A stretch of 64,000 nt of DNA from Gemmiger gallinarum (lineage in GTDB: Bacteria > Bacillota > Clostridia > Oscillospirales > Ruminococcaceae). Under the pieces are notes generated by a model. The model made no database searches. It was given only the letters and a program-made list of their open reading frames with translations, and was not told where the DNA came from. Positions 41,680 through 50,592 of the stretch are shown one piece after another (positions within the stretch are counted from its first letter, which is position 1; every line of letters begins with the position of its first letter). The stretch covers positions 124,001-188,000 of the forward strand of contig NZ_JADCKC010000002.1 of NCBI RefSeq assembly GCF_014982805.1, given 5' to 3'. Position numbers and translations under genes: made by a program.

Positions 41680-43047
41680 TCACAGCTTTTTGCCGCTCTG
41701 TTTCAGGTACTTGGGAAGCAGGAAGAAGTAGAGTCCGCCGCCCAGTGCCACAATGATGAGGATGGACAGGATGCCGTAGGGGCTGGATGCCGCATTGATG
41801 GCATCCACCTGCTCGGCGGTGGCGGTGGCGGCGGTCAGGCCCTGGCTGGTCAGCATGCTGTTGGCCACCGTGGCGCTGACAATGCCCACCAGGGTGGGGC
41901 CGATGATGGAGCTGAACTTGCCGAAGATGTCAAAGAAGCCGAAGAACTCACCGCTGCGCTCCTTGTCGGGGATGAGCTTGCCGAACATGCTGCGGGACAA
42001 AGCCTGGATGCCGCCCTGGCTGGTGGCGCACAGCACGGCCAGCACCCAGAACTGCCAGAGACTGCGCAGGAAGAAGCCGAAGACGCAGATGAACATATAG
42101 ACGCAGATGCCCACGCCCACCATGGTCCGGGCGCCGAATTTGGCGCTGAGCTTCATATACAGCAGGCAGAAGGGCAGGCCCAGCACCTGCACCAGAAGCA
42201 GCGCCAGCAGCATGCCGGTGGAATCCAGACCCAGGTTGGTGCCGTAGGTGGTGGACATGCTGATGACGGTATGGACGCCGTCAATGTAGAAGAAATAGGC
42301 AATGATGTAGATGAGCATGGGCTTGTTGCGGCCGATCTCCTTCACAGTAGAGACAACGCCCCGGATATTGCGGCCCACGTCCCCCTTCTCGTAGGGTTTG
42401 CCGCCCTTTTGCTGGCAGTTTTTGAGCAGGGGCAGGCTGAACACCAGCCACCACACTGCCGTAAAGGCAAAGATGAAGGACAGGCAGATCAGCATGTCGA
42501 TGCCCACCAGATTCATGACCAGGAAGATCACCAGAGGAATGGTGGAGCCGCCGATGTAGCCCAGACCGTACCCCAGGGTGGAGACCCGGTCCATGCGGTC
42601 CTCGGTGGTGATGTCGGTGAGGAAGGCGTCGTAATAGATGCAGGAGGCGTCAAAGCCGATGGTGCTCAGGATGTACAAAGCCAGAATGAACATGGCCACC
42701 CGGCCCGCCGCATCGGTGGAGGAGGTGAAGTCCATGAGCGGGGTGAAGGCCAGGCCCGCCACCGACAGGACACCCAGCCCCAGAAAGATGCCGAACAGCT
42801 TTTTGCGCATGCCGCGAATATCGCCGAACACCCCCAGGAAGGGCGCCGACAAGGCAACGATGGCCATGGCGATGCTGGTGGCATAGCCCCAGGTGCTCAT
42901 GCTGGAGACGCTGTCCGCCGTGCATTCGGCCACCGAGTCAAAGAAAATGGGCAGGATGGTGACGATGATGACCGAGTGGGCGCTGTTGGCCCAGTCGTAC
43001 ATCATCCAGCTGATTTCCTGCTTGGTATAGCCTTTCAATAACCCCAT
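41680..43047 (-). CDS. UMF1-type MFS transporter
   Basis: 455 aa from the ATG at 43047 (MGLLKGYTKQEISWMMYDWANSA), preceded by AGGAGG. The N-terminal WMMYDWANSAHSVIIVTILPIFF is the hallmark of the UMF1 / Atg22-like family. Twelve membrane segments are visible with a central loop (LPLLKNCQQKGGKPYEKGD). Conserved-looking parts include YYDAFLTDITTEDRMDRVSTLGYGLGYIGG and GIQALSRSMFGKLIPDKERSGEFFGFFDIFGKFSSIIGP. Homologues are proposed to export amino acids or other small molecules; the substrate here is unknown. It is transcribed alone. Confidence 0.88.
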   Translation of the reverse strand: MGLLKGYTKQEISWMMYDWANSAHSVIIVTILPIFFDSVAECTADSVSSMSTWGYATSIAMAIVALSAPFLGVFGDIRGMRKKLFGIFLGLGVLSVAGLAFTPLMDFTSSTDAAGRVAMFILALYILSTIGFDASCIYYDAFLTDITTEDRMDRVSTLGYGLGYIGGSTIPLVIFLVMNLVGIDMLICLSFIFAFTAVWWLVFSLPLLKNCQQKGGKPYEKGDVGRNIRGVVSTVKEIGRNKPMLIYIIAYFFYIDGVHTVISMSTTYGTNLGLDSTGMLLALLLVQVLGLPFCLLYMKLSAKFGARTMVGVGICVYMFICVFGFFLRSLWQFWVLAVLCATSQGGIQALSRSMFGKLIPDKERSGEFFGFFDIFGKFSSIIGPTLVGIVSATVANSMLTSQGLTAATATAEQVDAINAASSPYGILSILIIVALGGGLYFFLLPKYLKQSGKKL

Positions 43048-43103
43048 ACTGTTTTCCTCCTGACAAGAAGATACTAAAATATATTGTATCATCCCCCACA
43101 GGC

Positions 43104-43145
43104 AAAAACAATGCGGCGCACCCGAAAAACAACGGATGCGCCGCA
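43104..43145 (-). terminator. Intrinsic terminator of the ECF cassette
   Basis: The stem TGCGGCGCA/TGCGCCGCA (43112-43120 with 43137-43145) is followed on the minus strand by TTGTTTTTG. It ends the operon whose last gene stops at 43197. A TACAAT at 43088-43083 just beyond may be the -10 of the next gene. Confidence 0.75.
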
Positions 43146-43196
43146 AAATTTGTGTAAAATGCCCGTATGGTTTTTATGGGGTTCCCACAGGAGGCA

Positions 43197-44129
43197 TTAC
43201 GCGCTCTCGGTGGCCGTGGCTTCCTCCAAAGAGGAAGAGGTTCCGTCGGTTCCGGCGCTCTCGCCGGTGGCGGGGAAAAGCTCTCCCACTTCCTGGCCGT
43301 ACTGCTCCAGGTATTCCTGCAGATCGGCCTGTCCGTCAAAGCAGTCGCCGGCGTACCAGATGTCCTCATCCACATCCATGGCCAGTTCTTCCGCCGTCCG
43401 GTCCAAACCCCACTTGCTGCCAATGGAAAGATAGTAGCTCCGGGACAGATCCGGCATCTTGCCGTTTTCCCAGAAAGTATCAAAGGTGTAGCCGGTAAAA
43501 GGCAGGCCCGCCGCTTCCGCTGCGTCGATGATGCGCCGGCAGTCCTGAGCAAAGGCCAGGGCGGTGGAATAGGTGTTTTCAAAGGTCACATAGACATCGG
43601 CATCGTCGTCGGCAGTGATGGCCGTGTCCGACGATTCCTCGGAGGAGATGGGCCGGTGCAGCGTCACGTTGACGCTCAGGTCCCGGATGATGCCCGTGGA
43701 GGAAAGCGCGTCATATGCCTGCTGTTCCAGCTCGGTTTTCAGCCGGTGCTCGGTATACTCATGGGTGGGGCCGTAGCCGTCGATGAGGGCGCTGACCACG
43801 TTGGACCCGGCCGCCGCCACCAGCAGCACAAAACAGACGAACATGCTGAGAAAATCGTACTTGATGTTCACATCCGGCCGGGCGGAGTAGACCAGCACCT
43901 CGATGCCCAAAATGATGAGGATCACCGGCGAAAACTTGAGTACCGACAGAACGTCAAAGCCCGGTACAAAGACCCGGATGAGCAACAGCACACCCACCAC
44001 GATGAGGGTGAGGGCAAAGGCCACCGTGCCTACCCGGCGAACCCGTTTGGGACGGTATTCCGGCGGCTGAGGCGCGCCGTGCCCGGCCTGCGTCGTACGG
44101 GACGAGGCCTGATTGGTGTTTTGTTCCAT
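43197..44129 (-). CDS. Membrane protein of unknown function, last gene of the ECF cassette
   Basis: 310 aa from the ATG at 44129, preceded by GGGAGG. The N-terminal ~35 residues are hydrophilic. Three hydrophobic segments follow: FALTLIVVGVLLLIRV, VLKFSPVILIILGIEVLVY and FLSMFVCFVLLVAAAGSNVVSAL. The remaining ~200 residues form a mixed, probably extracytoplasmic domain with acidic C-terminal low complexity. No family is recognised with confidence; the N-terminal helices resemble LiaF/DUF5668-type membrane modules. It is fourth after sigma, anti-sigma and a TM2-like gene. Confidence 0.75.
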   Translation of the reverse strand: MEQNTNQASSRTTQAGHGAPQPPEYRPKRVRRVGTVAFALTLIVVGVLLLIRVFVPGFDVLSVLKFSPVILIILGIEVLVYSARPDVNIKYDFLSMFVCFVLLVAAAGSNVVSALIDGYGPTHEYTEHRLKTELEQQAYDALSSTGIIRDLSVNVTLHRPISSEESSDTAITADDDADVYVTFENTYSTALAFAQDCRRIIDAAEAAGLPFTGYTFDTFWENGKMPDLSRSYYLSIGSKWGLDRTAEELAMDVDEDIWYAGDCFDGQADLQEYLEQYGQEVGELFPATGESAGTDGTSSSLEEATATESA

Positions 44130-44151
44130 TTTTCAGTTCCTCCCTGTCAGA

Positions 44152-44874
44152 TCAGCAGCTGCCGTTGCTGCCGTCGGTGTGGGTTTCCGGCTGTTCCGGT
44201 GCAGAGGGCTGCTGCCCGAATGCGTCGGGACGAGGTCCGTCGGTGGGATGGACCCCTGCCCGAGGCCAGCGGGGTGCGCTGCCGGCGCCCAGGTTTTCGT
44301 CCGGCATGCCGGAGAAGCCGGGGACATCCTGATCGGGAGGCATGCCGTGGGGGTCCCAGTCATTGCCGGGGTAGGGAGGAAAATCATCCGGAGGCAGATA
44401 GCCGCCGCGGCTGCGCTTGCCGCCCAGCAGCCAGAAGCCGCCTGCAATCAGCAGGGCCGCCACCACGACGGTGGGGACCATGTTGACAAAGTACCAGGAG
44501 AACAGGTTGTAGAGAATGGGTTCAATGATGGAGCTGTACAGCGCCCATGCGCCCAGACCGATGAGAATCCAGCCGATCACCCGGTTGCCGGCAGGAAATA
44601 CGCTGCGCAGCGAGCCCAGGTTGTCAAACAGCAGCAGTTCGTCGGGCTTGGGATCACCGGAGGTCATGCGGCGGATCAGGTCATAGGTGTCGAAAAAGCT
44701 GTACATCCAGATGATCGGGCAGATGACCACCAGCGGCCCGATGATGGCCCCCAGCCCCACACCGATGCAAAACAGCGTGATGAGGGACAGTCCCCGCTTC
44801 ATATATCCGTAGTACATCTGCCCCGCGCCGGGAATACAGGCAAAGCAGAAGGTCAAAAATCCGTTTTTCTTCAT
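44152..44874 (-). CDS. TM2-like membrane protein with Gly/Pro-rich tail
   Basis: 240 aa from the ATG at 44874, with GGGGGAG at the end of the upstream gene serving as ribosome binding site. The N-terminus KKNGFLTFCFACIPGAGQMYYGYMKRGLSLITLF resembles TM2/DUF5683-type modules. About four membrane segments run to residue 150. The C-terminal ~90 residues (PPDDFPPYPGNDWDPHG...) are Pro/Gly/Asp-rich and probably disordered. Function unknown. It is the third gene in the ECF sigma operon (3-bp gap to the anti-sigma stop). Confidence 0.75.
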   Translation of the reverse strand: MKKNGFLTFCFACIPGAGQMYYGYMKRGLSLITLFCIGVGLGAIIGPLVVICPIIWMYSFFDTYDLIRRMTSGDPKPDELLLFDNLGSLRSVFPAGNRVIGWILIGLGAWALYSSIIEPILYNLFSWYFVNMVPTVVVAALLIAGGFWLLGGKRSRGGYLPPDDFPPYPGNDWDPHGMPPDQDVPGFSGMPDENLGAGSAPRWPRAGVHPTDGPRPDAFGQQPSAPEQPETHTDGSNGSC

Positions 44875-44877
44875 GGT

Positions 44878-45447
44878 TTACTCCCCCTTGGCGGATTTCT
44901 GCCCGCCGTCGTTGGTGTCATTGGTATTGCGGCCGGGCTCTGCCAGCTGGGCCAGCCCGCTCTGTGCATACGCCTGCAGATCGTTCAGCAGGTCGTCGAT
45001 GGTTTTGCTGACAGTACCGAACATTTCCTTGATGCCCAGGCTGATGCTGAACCGGGGTCCTTCGGCCAGGCGCTGGGCCTGACTCTGGGCCCTGCCCTCC
45101 GAGAGGTTGAAGGCTCCGAACTGCCACAGAGCAAAGGCCAGGATCACCGCCGCCGCCACCGAGATATACCGGTTGGTCATGACCCGGATGGAGCGCATGC
45201 GCATGAGATTCTGCACCTGCGGGATCAGGTCGTTGGCCGGGGCAAGAAGCTTTTCGGGCATGGCTTCCAGCCAGTTGGTATAGCGGCTGAGGCAGGCATC
45301 GCAGAAGCTCAGATGTTCAGCAGCCTCCAGGCTGCCCAGCTCATCCAGCGTTCCGTTTTGCATCGCATCCAGTCCGCCGCCGGTCAGATGTCCGCTGCGG
45401 TCAAAGAGTTTTTCATTGTCAAAGGGTACGAGAGAATTCTGCATCAT
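44878..45447 (-). CDS. Anti-sigma factor-like membrane protein (zinc-finger type)
   Basis: 189 aa; the first ATG (45447) overlaps the sigma stop (ATGA), a second ATG is at 45444. Near residues 44-54, HLSFCDACLSRY supplies the HxxxCxxC motif of zinc-binding anti-sigma domains. One membrane helix (ISVAAAVILAFALWQFGAF) lies near residue 115. The C-terminal part is extracytoplasmic with an amphipathic helix (GIKEMFGTVSKTIDDLLNDLQAY). It likely holds the sigma factor at the membrane until a signal arrives. Cotranscription with and overlap of the sigma gene support this. Confidence 0.82.
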   Translation of the reverse strand: MMQNSLVPFDNEKLFDRSGHLTGGGLDAMQNGTLDELGSLEAAEHLSFCDACLSRYTNWLEAMPEKLLAPANDLIPQVQNLMRMRSIRVMTNRYISVAAAVILAFALWQFGAFNLSEGRAQSQAQRLAEGPRFSISLGIKEMFGTVSKTIDDLLNDLQAYAQSGLAQLAEPGRNTNDTNDGGQKSAKGE

Positions 45448-45974
45448 GTCTGCCTCCTTTCCTCAATTTGTTTGCGAAGGATCACTTTTGCCCGGAAAAT
45501 CTGGTTCTGCACCGTCTTTTCCGGCCTGCCCAGAGCCTGGGCGATCACCGGGACGGGTTTGTGTTCCAGCAGGTACATGGTCGCCACGCTGCCGTAGGGC
45601 TCCCGCAGGGTGCGGATCATCTGCTGCAGCTGCTCGGTCTCATCCCGGATGATGATCGCCTCCTCCGGGCTGCGGGCCTCACCGGGGGGTGCGCCCCGGG
45701 GTTCCGGCAGCTGATCCCCCTCCTGCCCCTGCACCCGGCGCACCCAGGCGCTTTTGAGATGGTCCTTGCACTTGTTGGTGGCCACCCGCACCAGCCACTG
45801 TTTGTAGTAGTTGGGGTCGCACCGGTCAATGTAGCTGTACGCCGAGAGAAAGGTATCCTGTGTCAGATCCTCAGCAGTATGGGGGTCATGTACAAACTGA
45901 TAACATACGGTATAAATCAATCTCTGATACTGGCGCATCAGATTGGCAAATTCCTCGTTGCTCAGCCGGCACAC
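45444..45974 (-). CDS. ECF-family RNA polymerase sigma factor
   Basis: About 176 aa. The start is uncertain: the GTG at 45974 is chosen (reads MCRLSNEEFANLMRQYQ), while a CTG nine bases further or the ATG at 45939 are alternatives. Region 2 is LMRQYQRLIYTVCYQFVHDPHTAEDLTQDTFLSAYSYI. Region 4 is YGSVATMYLLEHKPVPVIAQALGRPEKTVQNQIFRAKVIL. There is no region 1 or 3, as expected of ECF sigmas. It heads a four-gene operon. Upstream, TGCAAAA and CGTAGTAT with about 16 nt spacing could be an autoregulated ECF promoter (inference only). Confidence 0.88.
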   Translation of the reverse strand: MCRLSNEEFANLMRQYQRLIYTVCYQFVHDPHTAEDLTQDTFLSAYSYIDRCDPNYYKQWLVRVATNKCKDHLKSAWVRRVQGQEGDQLPEPRGAPPGEARSPEEAIIIRDETEQLQQMIRTLREPYGSVATMYLLEHKPVPVIAQALGRPEKTVQNQIFRAKVILRKQIEERRQT

Positions 45975-46180
45975 CCCCCTCTGCGTGATATCGGGCCCTT
46001 GGAAGGGCCCTCCGCAGCGGCGCCTTCTGACCATACTACGAACGGGCTCGGCAGGATTTTGCATCCGGGTCCGTTTTTTTCGCATTTTTTTTGAGAAACA
46101 TTCTTTCCGCCCGCCGGGATGCCGATTCCGGCAGGTAAAGCACTGGGGAAAGGTCTCAAATTTTCAAATCCGTATGGAAA

Positions 46181-46230
46181 CAAAACCGGCCGTCAGTCGG
46201 ATGCGGGGAGCATCCGGCGTCGGGCCGGTG
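46181..46230 (-). terminator. Terminator after xthA
   Basis: The outer stem ACCGGCC/GGCCGGT (46185-46191 with 46223-46229) encloses an inner GGATGC/GCATCC hairpin and is followed on the minus strand by TTTG. It ends the MATE-xthA transcript. Confidence 0.6.
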
Positions 46231-46243
46231 TGACTGCACTGTA

Positions 46244-46999
46244 TCAAAGGTCGATGTCCAGAAGCACCGGGCAGTGGTCGGAGCCGTAGATGTCCGGCAG
46301 GATGGAAGCCTCCCGGATGCGGTCGGCCACCCGGCTGGACACGATGAAATAGTCGATTCGCCATCCGGCGTTCCTCTCACGGGCCTTGAACCGCATGCTC
46401 CACCAGCTGTAGGCTCCGGTGACATCGGGATGCAGATAGCGGAAGCTGTCGGTGAATCCGGCGGCCAGCAGCTCGGTCATCTTGCCCCGCTCCTGGTCGG
46501 AGAAGCCCGCCGCTCCCCGGTTGGGGCCGGGGTTCTTCAGATCGATCTCCTGATGGGCCACGTTCAGGTCCCCGCAGAGGACCACCGGCTTTTTGGCGTC
46601 CAGCCCCAGCAGGTAGGCACGCAGGTCATCCTCCCACCGCATGCGGTAGTCGATGCGGGCCAGGCCCTCCTGGGCGTTGGGGACGTAGACGTTGACCAGG
46701 TAAAAGCCGGGATATTCCAGCGTGATGGCCCGGCCCTCGTGGCTGTGCTCCTCCACGCCGATGCCGTAGCTCACCGACAGAGGCTGGGTCTTGCTCCACA
46801 CCGCCGTGCCGGAATAGCCCTTCTTCTCCGCCGAATAGATGTACTCGGTGTAACCTTCCGGGGCAAAATCCGCCTGGCCCGGCTGCATCTTGGTCTCCTG
46901 AATGCAGAAGGCATCCGCATCCAGTTGGGTGAAGGCCTGGGCAAAGCCTTTTTTCAGGCAGGCGCGCAGACCGTTGACGTTCCAGCTGATGAGTTTCAT
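46244..46999 (-). CDS. xthA: Exodeoxyribonuclease III
   Basis: 251 aa from the ATG at 46999 (MKLISWNVNGLRACLKKGF), with AGAGGA upstream; the longer frame overlaps the MATE gene and is rejected. Catalytic motifs of the ExoIII/AP endonuclease family: WNVNGLR, CIQETKMQ, YIYSAEKKGYSGTA, CGDLNVAHQEIDLKNP, TGAYSWWSM, WRIDYFIVS and GSDHCPVLL. The enzyme acts in base-excision repair as an AP endonuclease and 3'-phosphatase. It lies 19 bp after the MATE gene and is probably cotranscribed with it. Confidence 0.95.
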   Translation of the reverse strand: MKLISWNVNGLRACLKKGFAQAFTQLDADAFCIQETKMQPGQADFAPEGYTEYIYSAEKKGYSGTAVWSKTQPLSVSYGIGVEEHSHEGRAITLEYPGFYLVNVYVPNAQEGLARIDYRMRWEDDLRAYLLGLDAKKPVVLCGDLNVAHQEIDLKNPGPNRGAAGFSDQERGKMTELLAAGFTDSFRYLHPDVTGAYSWWSMRFKARERNAGWRIDYFIVSSRVADRIREASILPDIYGSDHCPVLLDIDL

Positions 47000-47018
47000 A
47001 AAACAAATTCCTCTCCCG

Positions 47019-48398
47019 TCACGCCTTTGCTGCACTTTGGGCAGGCACGGCGCGGCGTTTCCATTTTCCGCTGACAAAGCGGATGACAAAGCAAAGTACT
47101 CGGCAGACCCAGTCCACCACCATGGCGATCCAGACGCCCACCGCACCCCACTGCATGTTGACACACAGAATGTAGGAGAAGCCCAGCCGCCAGATGGCCA
47201 TGGACAGAATGGAGGTCATCATGGTAAAGCGGACGTCGTTGGCGGCACGCAGGGCGTTGGGCAGCACAAAGGCCGCCGGCCACAGAAGGATGCCGCAGCC
47301 GCAGTGGATGAGGATCAGGATGCGGGACAGTTCCGCCGTCTCGGGCGAAAGGGTATACATACGCAGAAGCAGGGGCAGCGCCAGAATGACCGCGGCGTTG
47401 GCCAGGCCCTGGACGATGTAATCCCACAGCATAAGTTTTTTGGTGTAGTAAATAGCCTGGGAAGGACTGCCGGCGCCGATGCATCGGCCCACCACCGAGA
47501 TCATGGCCAGTCCCATGGCCTGACCCACGATGCAGCCCACACTGTCCAGATTGTTGGCCACAGCGTTGGCCGAGATGTGCACCGTGCCGAAGAGCGAGAT
47601 CATGCTGACCACCAGCACCCGGCCCAGCTGAAAAAGGCTGTTCTCCATGGCCGAGGGGATGCCGATGTACAGAATGTTGCGGGCCATATCCGGCCGGAAG
47701 CGGCGAACGCCCTCCCAGGTCACCCGGGCGGGGTTGTCGTGCCGGGTGGTCATGCGCAGAATCAGCACCGCGCCGATCATACGGGAGACCAGGGTAGGCA
47801 CAGCCACACCGGCCACGCCCATGTGCAGCACAAAGACGCAGAGGGCATTGCCGCAGACATTGATAATGTTCATCAGGACGCTGACCCGCATGGACACGGC
47901 ACTGTTGCCCACCGAGCGGAAAATGGCCGCGCCGGCGTTGTACAATGCCAGAAACGGATAGGACAGCCCTGTGATGAAGAAATAGGTCAAGGCGGCGCTC
48001 ATAACATCGTCGTCGATCTGGCCGAAGAACAGCCGCAGCAGCCCATGGGAAAAGGCAAGACAGAAAGCCATGACAGCCAGGCCCAGCAGGGCGCTGAGGG
48101 TGACCAGCTGACCGGCGCTGCGGCAGGCCTCGTCCCGGCGGCGGGCGCCCAGAAACTGGCTGGTCACCACGGCGCCGCCGGTGGCCAGGGCTGCAAAGAT
48201 GTTGAAGATCAGGTTGTTGATCATATCCACCAGAGAAACGCCCGAGATGGCTGCCTCGCCCACACTGGAAACCATGACGGTATCCGCCATGCCCACCAGC
48301 ACCGACAGCGCCTGCTCAATAATCAGCGGCCACAGCAGCCGCAGCAATTTTTGATTGGTAAACAGTTTTTCTTCTTCGACTTCCACAGTTTGTTCCAT
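47019..48398 (-). CDS. MATE-family efflux transporter
   Basis: 459 aa from the ATG at 48398. Twelve membrane segments in two similar halves. Family elements: LLRLLWPLIIEQALSVLVGMADTVMVSSVGEAAISGVSLV at the start, GGAVVTSQFLGARRRDEA, and GQAMGLAMISVVGRCIGAGSPSQA in the second half. Members export drugs or metabolites using Na+ or H+. A weak ribosome binding site (GGAACG) suggests modest expression. It has its own promoter and is followed by xthA. It is a separate transcript from the RND/ABC efflux block, ended by a terminator at 48488-48526. Confidence 0.92.
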   Translation of the reverse strand: MEQTVEVEEEKLFTNQKLLRLLWPLIIEQALSVLVGMADTVMVSSVGEAAISGVSLVDMINNLIFNIFAALATGGAVVTSQFLGARRRDEACRSAGQLVTLSALLGLAVMAFCLAFSHGLLRLFFGQIDDDVMSAALTYFFITGLSYPFLALYNAGAAIFRSVGNSAVSMRVSVLMNIINVCGNALCVFVLHMGVAGVAVPTLVSRMIGAVLILRMTTRHDNPARVTWEGVRRFRPDMARNILYIGIPSAMENSLFQLGRVLVVSMISLFGTVHISANAVANNLDSVGCIVGQAMGLAMISVVGRCIGAGSPSQAIYYTKKLMLWDYIVQGLANAAVILALPLLLRMYTLSPETAELSRILILIHCGCGILLWPAAFVLPNALRAANDVRFTMMTSILSMAIWRLGFSYILCVNMQWGAVGVWIAMVVDWVCRVLCFVIRFVSGKWKRRAVPAQSAAKA

Positions 48399-48443
48399 AT
48401 ACGTTCCAGATCCATCTTCCTTCGGGCCGAGCCCGATAACAAC

Positions 48444-48472
48444 AGTATATCATCCGTTTGGACCCGCCGCAA
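48444..48472 (-). promoter_or_regulatory. Promoter of the MATE-xthA transcript
   Basis: On the minus strand, TTGCGG (48472-48467), 17 nt, TATACT (48449-48444), about 40 nt before the ATG. Confidence 0.7.
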
Positions 48473-48487
48473 CCGGGCTTTGGACAC

Positions 48488-48526
48488 AAAAGCGCCGGGC
48501 GAAACAGACAGACGTTTCGCCCGGCG
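48488..48526 (-). terminator. Intrinsic terminator of the efflux operon
   Basis: A perfect 13-bp stem CGCCGGGCGAAAC with its complement (48493-48505 with 48514-48526) is followed on the minus strand by CTTTTG. It lies 24 nt after the permease stop. Confidence 0.85.
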
Positions 48527-48549
48527 GACAGATTTTGATGCGGTTTCTC

Positions 48550-49863
48550 TCACTCGTAGCGCAAAGCCTCGATGGGGTCCATCTTGGCCGCCTTGCTGGC
48601 AGGATAGTAGCCGAAAAACAGCCCGATGGCCATGCTGAAGCCCACCGCGATCAAGATGGCGGAAACGCTGGGCCGGGCCGCAAAGCCCACGGCCGAAGCC
48701 ATGGCCGCTCCCAGAGAAATGCCCAGGGAAACGCCGATGATGCCGCCGATAAGGCACAGCACCATGGACTCGGTGATGAACTGCAGGCGGATGGCCGAAC
48801 TGGGCGCGCCCAGAGCCTTGCGGGTGCCGATCTCCCGGGTGCGCTCGGTGACCGAGACGGTCATGATGTTCATGACGCCGATGCCGCCCACCAGCAGCGA
48901 GATAGCTGCAATGGCCGAGATGCCCAGGCTGAGGGTGTCCAGAATGCTGGTCATTTCCTCAATGAGGGAGGAAAGGCTGGTGGCTTCCACCGTCCATGTA
49001 TCGTTGCGGGTGTAGTAGGACGCAAAGAAGGAACCGGTGGTGGAGACAAATTCGGTCATGTCCACGCCGTCCGCCACCACCACGGTAAAGCTCTGGTAGC
49101 CGTCCGACGAGGAGGTGATGGCCCGGGCCGTGTCCATGGGGATATAGACCGTGGTCTGGATGCTGTCGTCGTCGATGCTGCCGAACATGTAGCTGCTGCT
49201 GTCGTCGTACTCATACACCCCCGCCACATAGAAGGTGTAGGGCATTCCGTTGATGGTCAGGGTGACGCTGCGGCCCACCGCCTCGGCGTCGGAGCAGCCC
49301 ATGGTCTGCTCCACGAACTTGCTGGAAACGTTGCAGATGCGGCGGTCGCCGTCCCCGTCGTTGAGCCAGCGGCCGGTCAGGAGCGGGGTGTCGTCGGCAA
49401 TGCCGTCCAGCACAGCGCGGTTGGCGCCGCTGACGCTGGCGGTGATGGTGGTGTCGGCATCGCCGTATTTTTGCAGGGTGGCCTGTCCCACCGACACCGT
49501 CTTTTGGATGGCAGACACCTTGTCGGGGAAGGCTGCCTGATATTCCTCGATCATTTCGTCGGTCATCAGGTCCTCGTCCGAGGGGGTGGAGTCCATGAAC
49601 CAGCGCAGGGTAACGTCCATGGCGGTGGTTCCCATCTCGTCGTCGCTGCTTTTCTGGGTCAGGCTGACGGTGATGTTATTGACGCCCATGCCGCTCATGG
49701 AATCGGTGACGGCGCCGGTCATGCTGCCGCCGATGGTCTCGATGGCAATGACCGCCGCAATACCGATGATGATGCCCAGCATGGTGAGCAGGCTGCGCAT
49801 CTTGTTGCCCCGCAGGCTGGCCAGGGCCAGGGAGATGTTTTCAAAGAATCCCACGCCGGCCAC
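48550..49863 (-). CDS. FtsX/MacB-type ABC transporter permease
   Basis: 437 aa. GTG start at 49863 (reads [17 protein letters not shown]); a GTG nine bases downstream (49854) is an equally plausible start, with GGGGAG 8 nt upstream. Topology: one N-terminal helix ([19 protein letters not shown]), a large extracytoplasmic MacB-core domain of about 230 residues, then three C-terminal helices (FtsX domain; [12 protein letters not shown], a coupling-helix-type motif). It pairs with the ATPase encoded immediately upstream, overlapping it by up to 23 bp. Together with the membrane-fusion protein this forms a MacAB-like exporter for peptides or drugs. Confidence 0.9.
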   Translation of the reverse strand: MAGVGFFENISLALASLRGNKMRSLLTMLGIIIGIAAVIAIETIGGSMTGAVTDSMSGMGVNNITVSLTQKSSDDEMGTTAMDVTLRWFMDSTPSDEDLMTDEMIEEYQAAFPDKVSAIQKTVSVGQATLQKYGDADTTITASVSGANRAVLDGIADDTPLLTGRWLNDGDGDRRICNVSSKFVEQTMGCSDAEAVGRSVTLTINGMPYTFYVAGVYEYDDSSSYMFGSIDDDSIQTTVYIPMDTARAITSSSDGYQSFTVVVADGVDMTEFVSTTGSFFASYYTRNDTWTVEATSLSSLIEEMTSILDTLSLGISAIAAISLLVGGIGVMNIMTVSVTERTREIGTRKALGAPSSAIRLQFITESMVLCLIGGIIGVSLGISLGAAMASAVGFAARPSVSAILIAVGFSMAIGLFFGYYPASKAAKMDPIEALRYE

Positions 49864-50590
49864 TCCCCTTTCTCTCCGCCACGATCCGGCCGTCCAGCAG
49901 GGTCAGGACCCGCTGGCATTCCTCGGCCAGATTCTGGTTGTGGGTGATGAGCACCACCGTCTTGTGGTATTTTTCGTTCATCTCATGGAACAGGTCCATG
50001 ACCACCCGGCTGGTCTGGCTGTCCAGAGCGCCGGTGGGTTCGTCGGCCAGAATGATGGCCGGGTCGTTGACCATGGCCCGGGCAATGGCCACACGCTGCT
50101 TCTGGCCGCCGGACAGCTCATTGGGCTGGTGGCGCATCCGCTCCCCCATACCCACCCGGCGCAGCCACTCGGTGGCTCGGCGGGTGCGCTCGGCACCGGG
50201 GACCCCGGCATAGAGCATGGGCAGTTCCACGTTTTTCAGGGCAGTCTGCCGGGCGATGAGGTTGTAGGTCTGAAAGACAAAGCCGATCTGCCGGTTGCGG
50301 ATGGCGGCCAGCTCATTGTCGGGGGCGGCATGGATGTCCACCCCGTTGAGGGTATAACTGCCGGAGGTGGGCTTGTCCAATACCCCGATGATGTTCATGA
50401 GGGTGGATTTGCCTGAGCCGGACTCACCCACAATGGCCACAAATTCCCCTTCCCAGACCTTGAGGTCGATGCCGTGGAGAATCTCCAGCTCATTGGGCTT
50501 GCCGATGTAAAAGCTCTTGCGGATGCCCCGCATGTCGATGAGCAGCCGCCGTTTGGGCTGCCGGGCAGGGGCGGAGTTGGTGTATTCCAT
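49841..50590 (-). CDS. ABC transporter ATP-binding protein (MacB/LolD type)
   Basis: 249 aa from the ATG at 50590, 9 nt after GGAGG; a GTG at 50596 (overlapping the upstream stop as GTGA) is an alternative. All ATPase motifs are intact: Walker [11 protein letters not shown]-loop [10 protein letters not shown], signature [15 protein letters not shown], Walker [14 protein letters not shown] and the His switch VLITHNQ. It powers the adjacent FtsX-type permease. The N-terminal ~20 residues are basic. It is fourth in the efflux operon. Confidence 0.95.
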   Translation of the reverse strand: MEYTNSAPARQPKRRLLIDMRGIRKSFYIGKPNELEILHGIDLKVWEGEFVAIVGESGSGKSTLMNIIGVLDKPTSGSYTLNGVDIHAAPDNELAAIRNRQIGFVFQTYNLIARQTALKNVELPMLYAGVPGAERTRRATEWLRRVGMGERMRHQPNELSGGQKQRVAIARAMVNDPAIILADEPTGALDSQTSRVVMDLFHEMNEKYHKTVVLITHNQNLAEECQRVLTLLDGRIVAERKGSGRRGIL

Positions 50591-50592
50591 GC

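Noticed and set aside
43083-43111. TTGTTT-17-TACAAT as promoter of the UMF1 transporter gene
   Set aside because: The supposed -35 is the T-run of the ECF-cassette terminator; only the TACAAT part is plausible, so it was not listed as a firm promoter.
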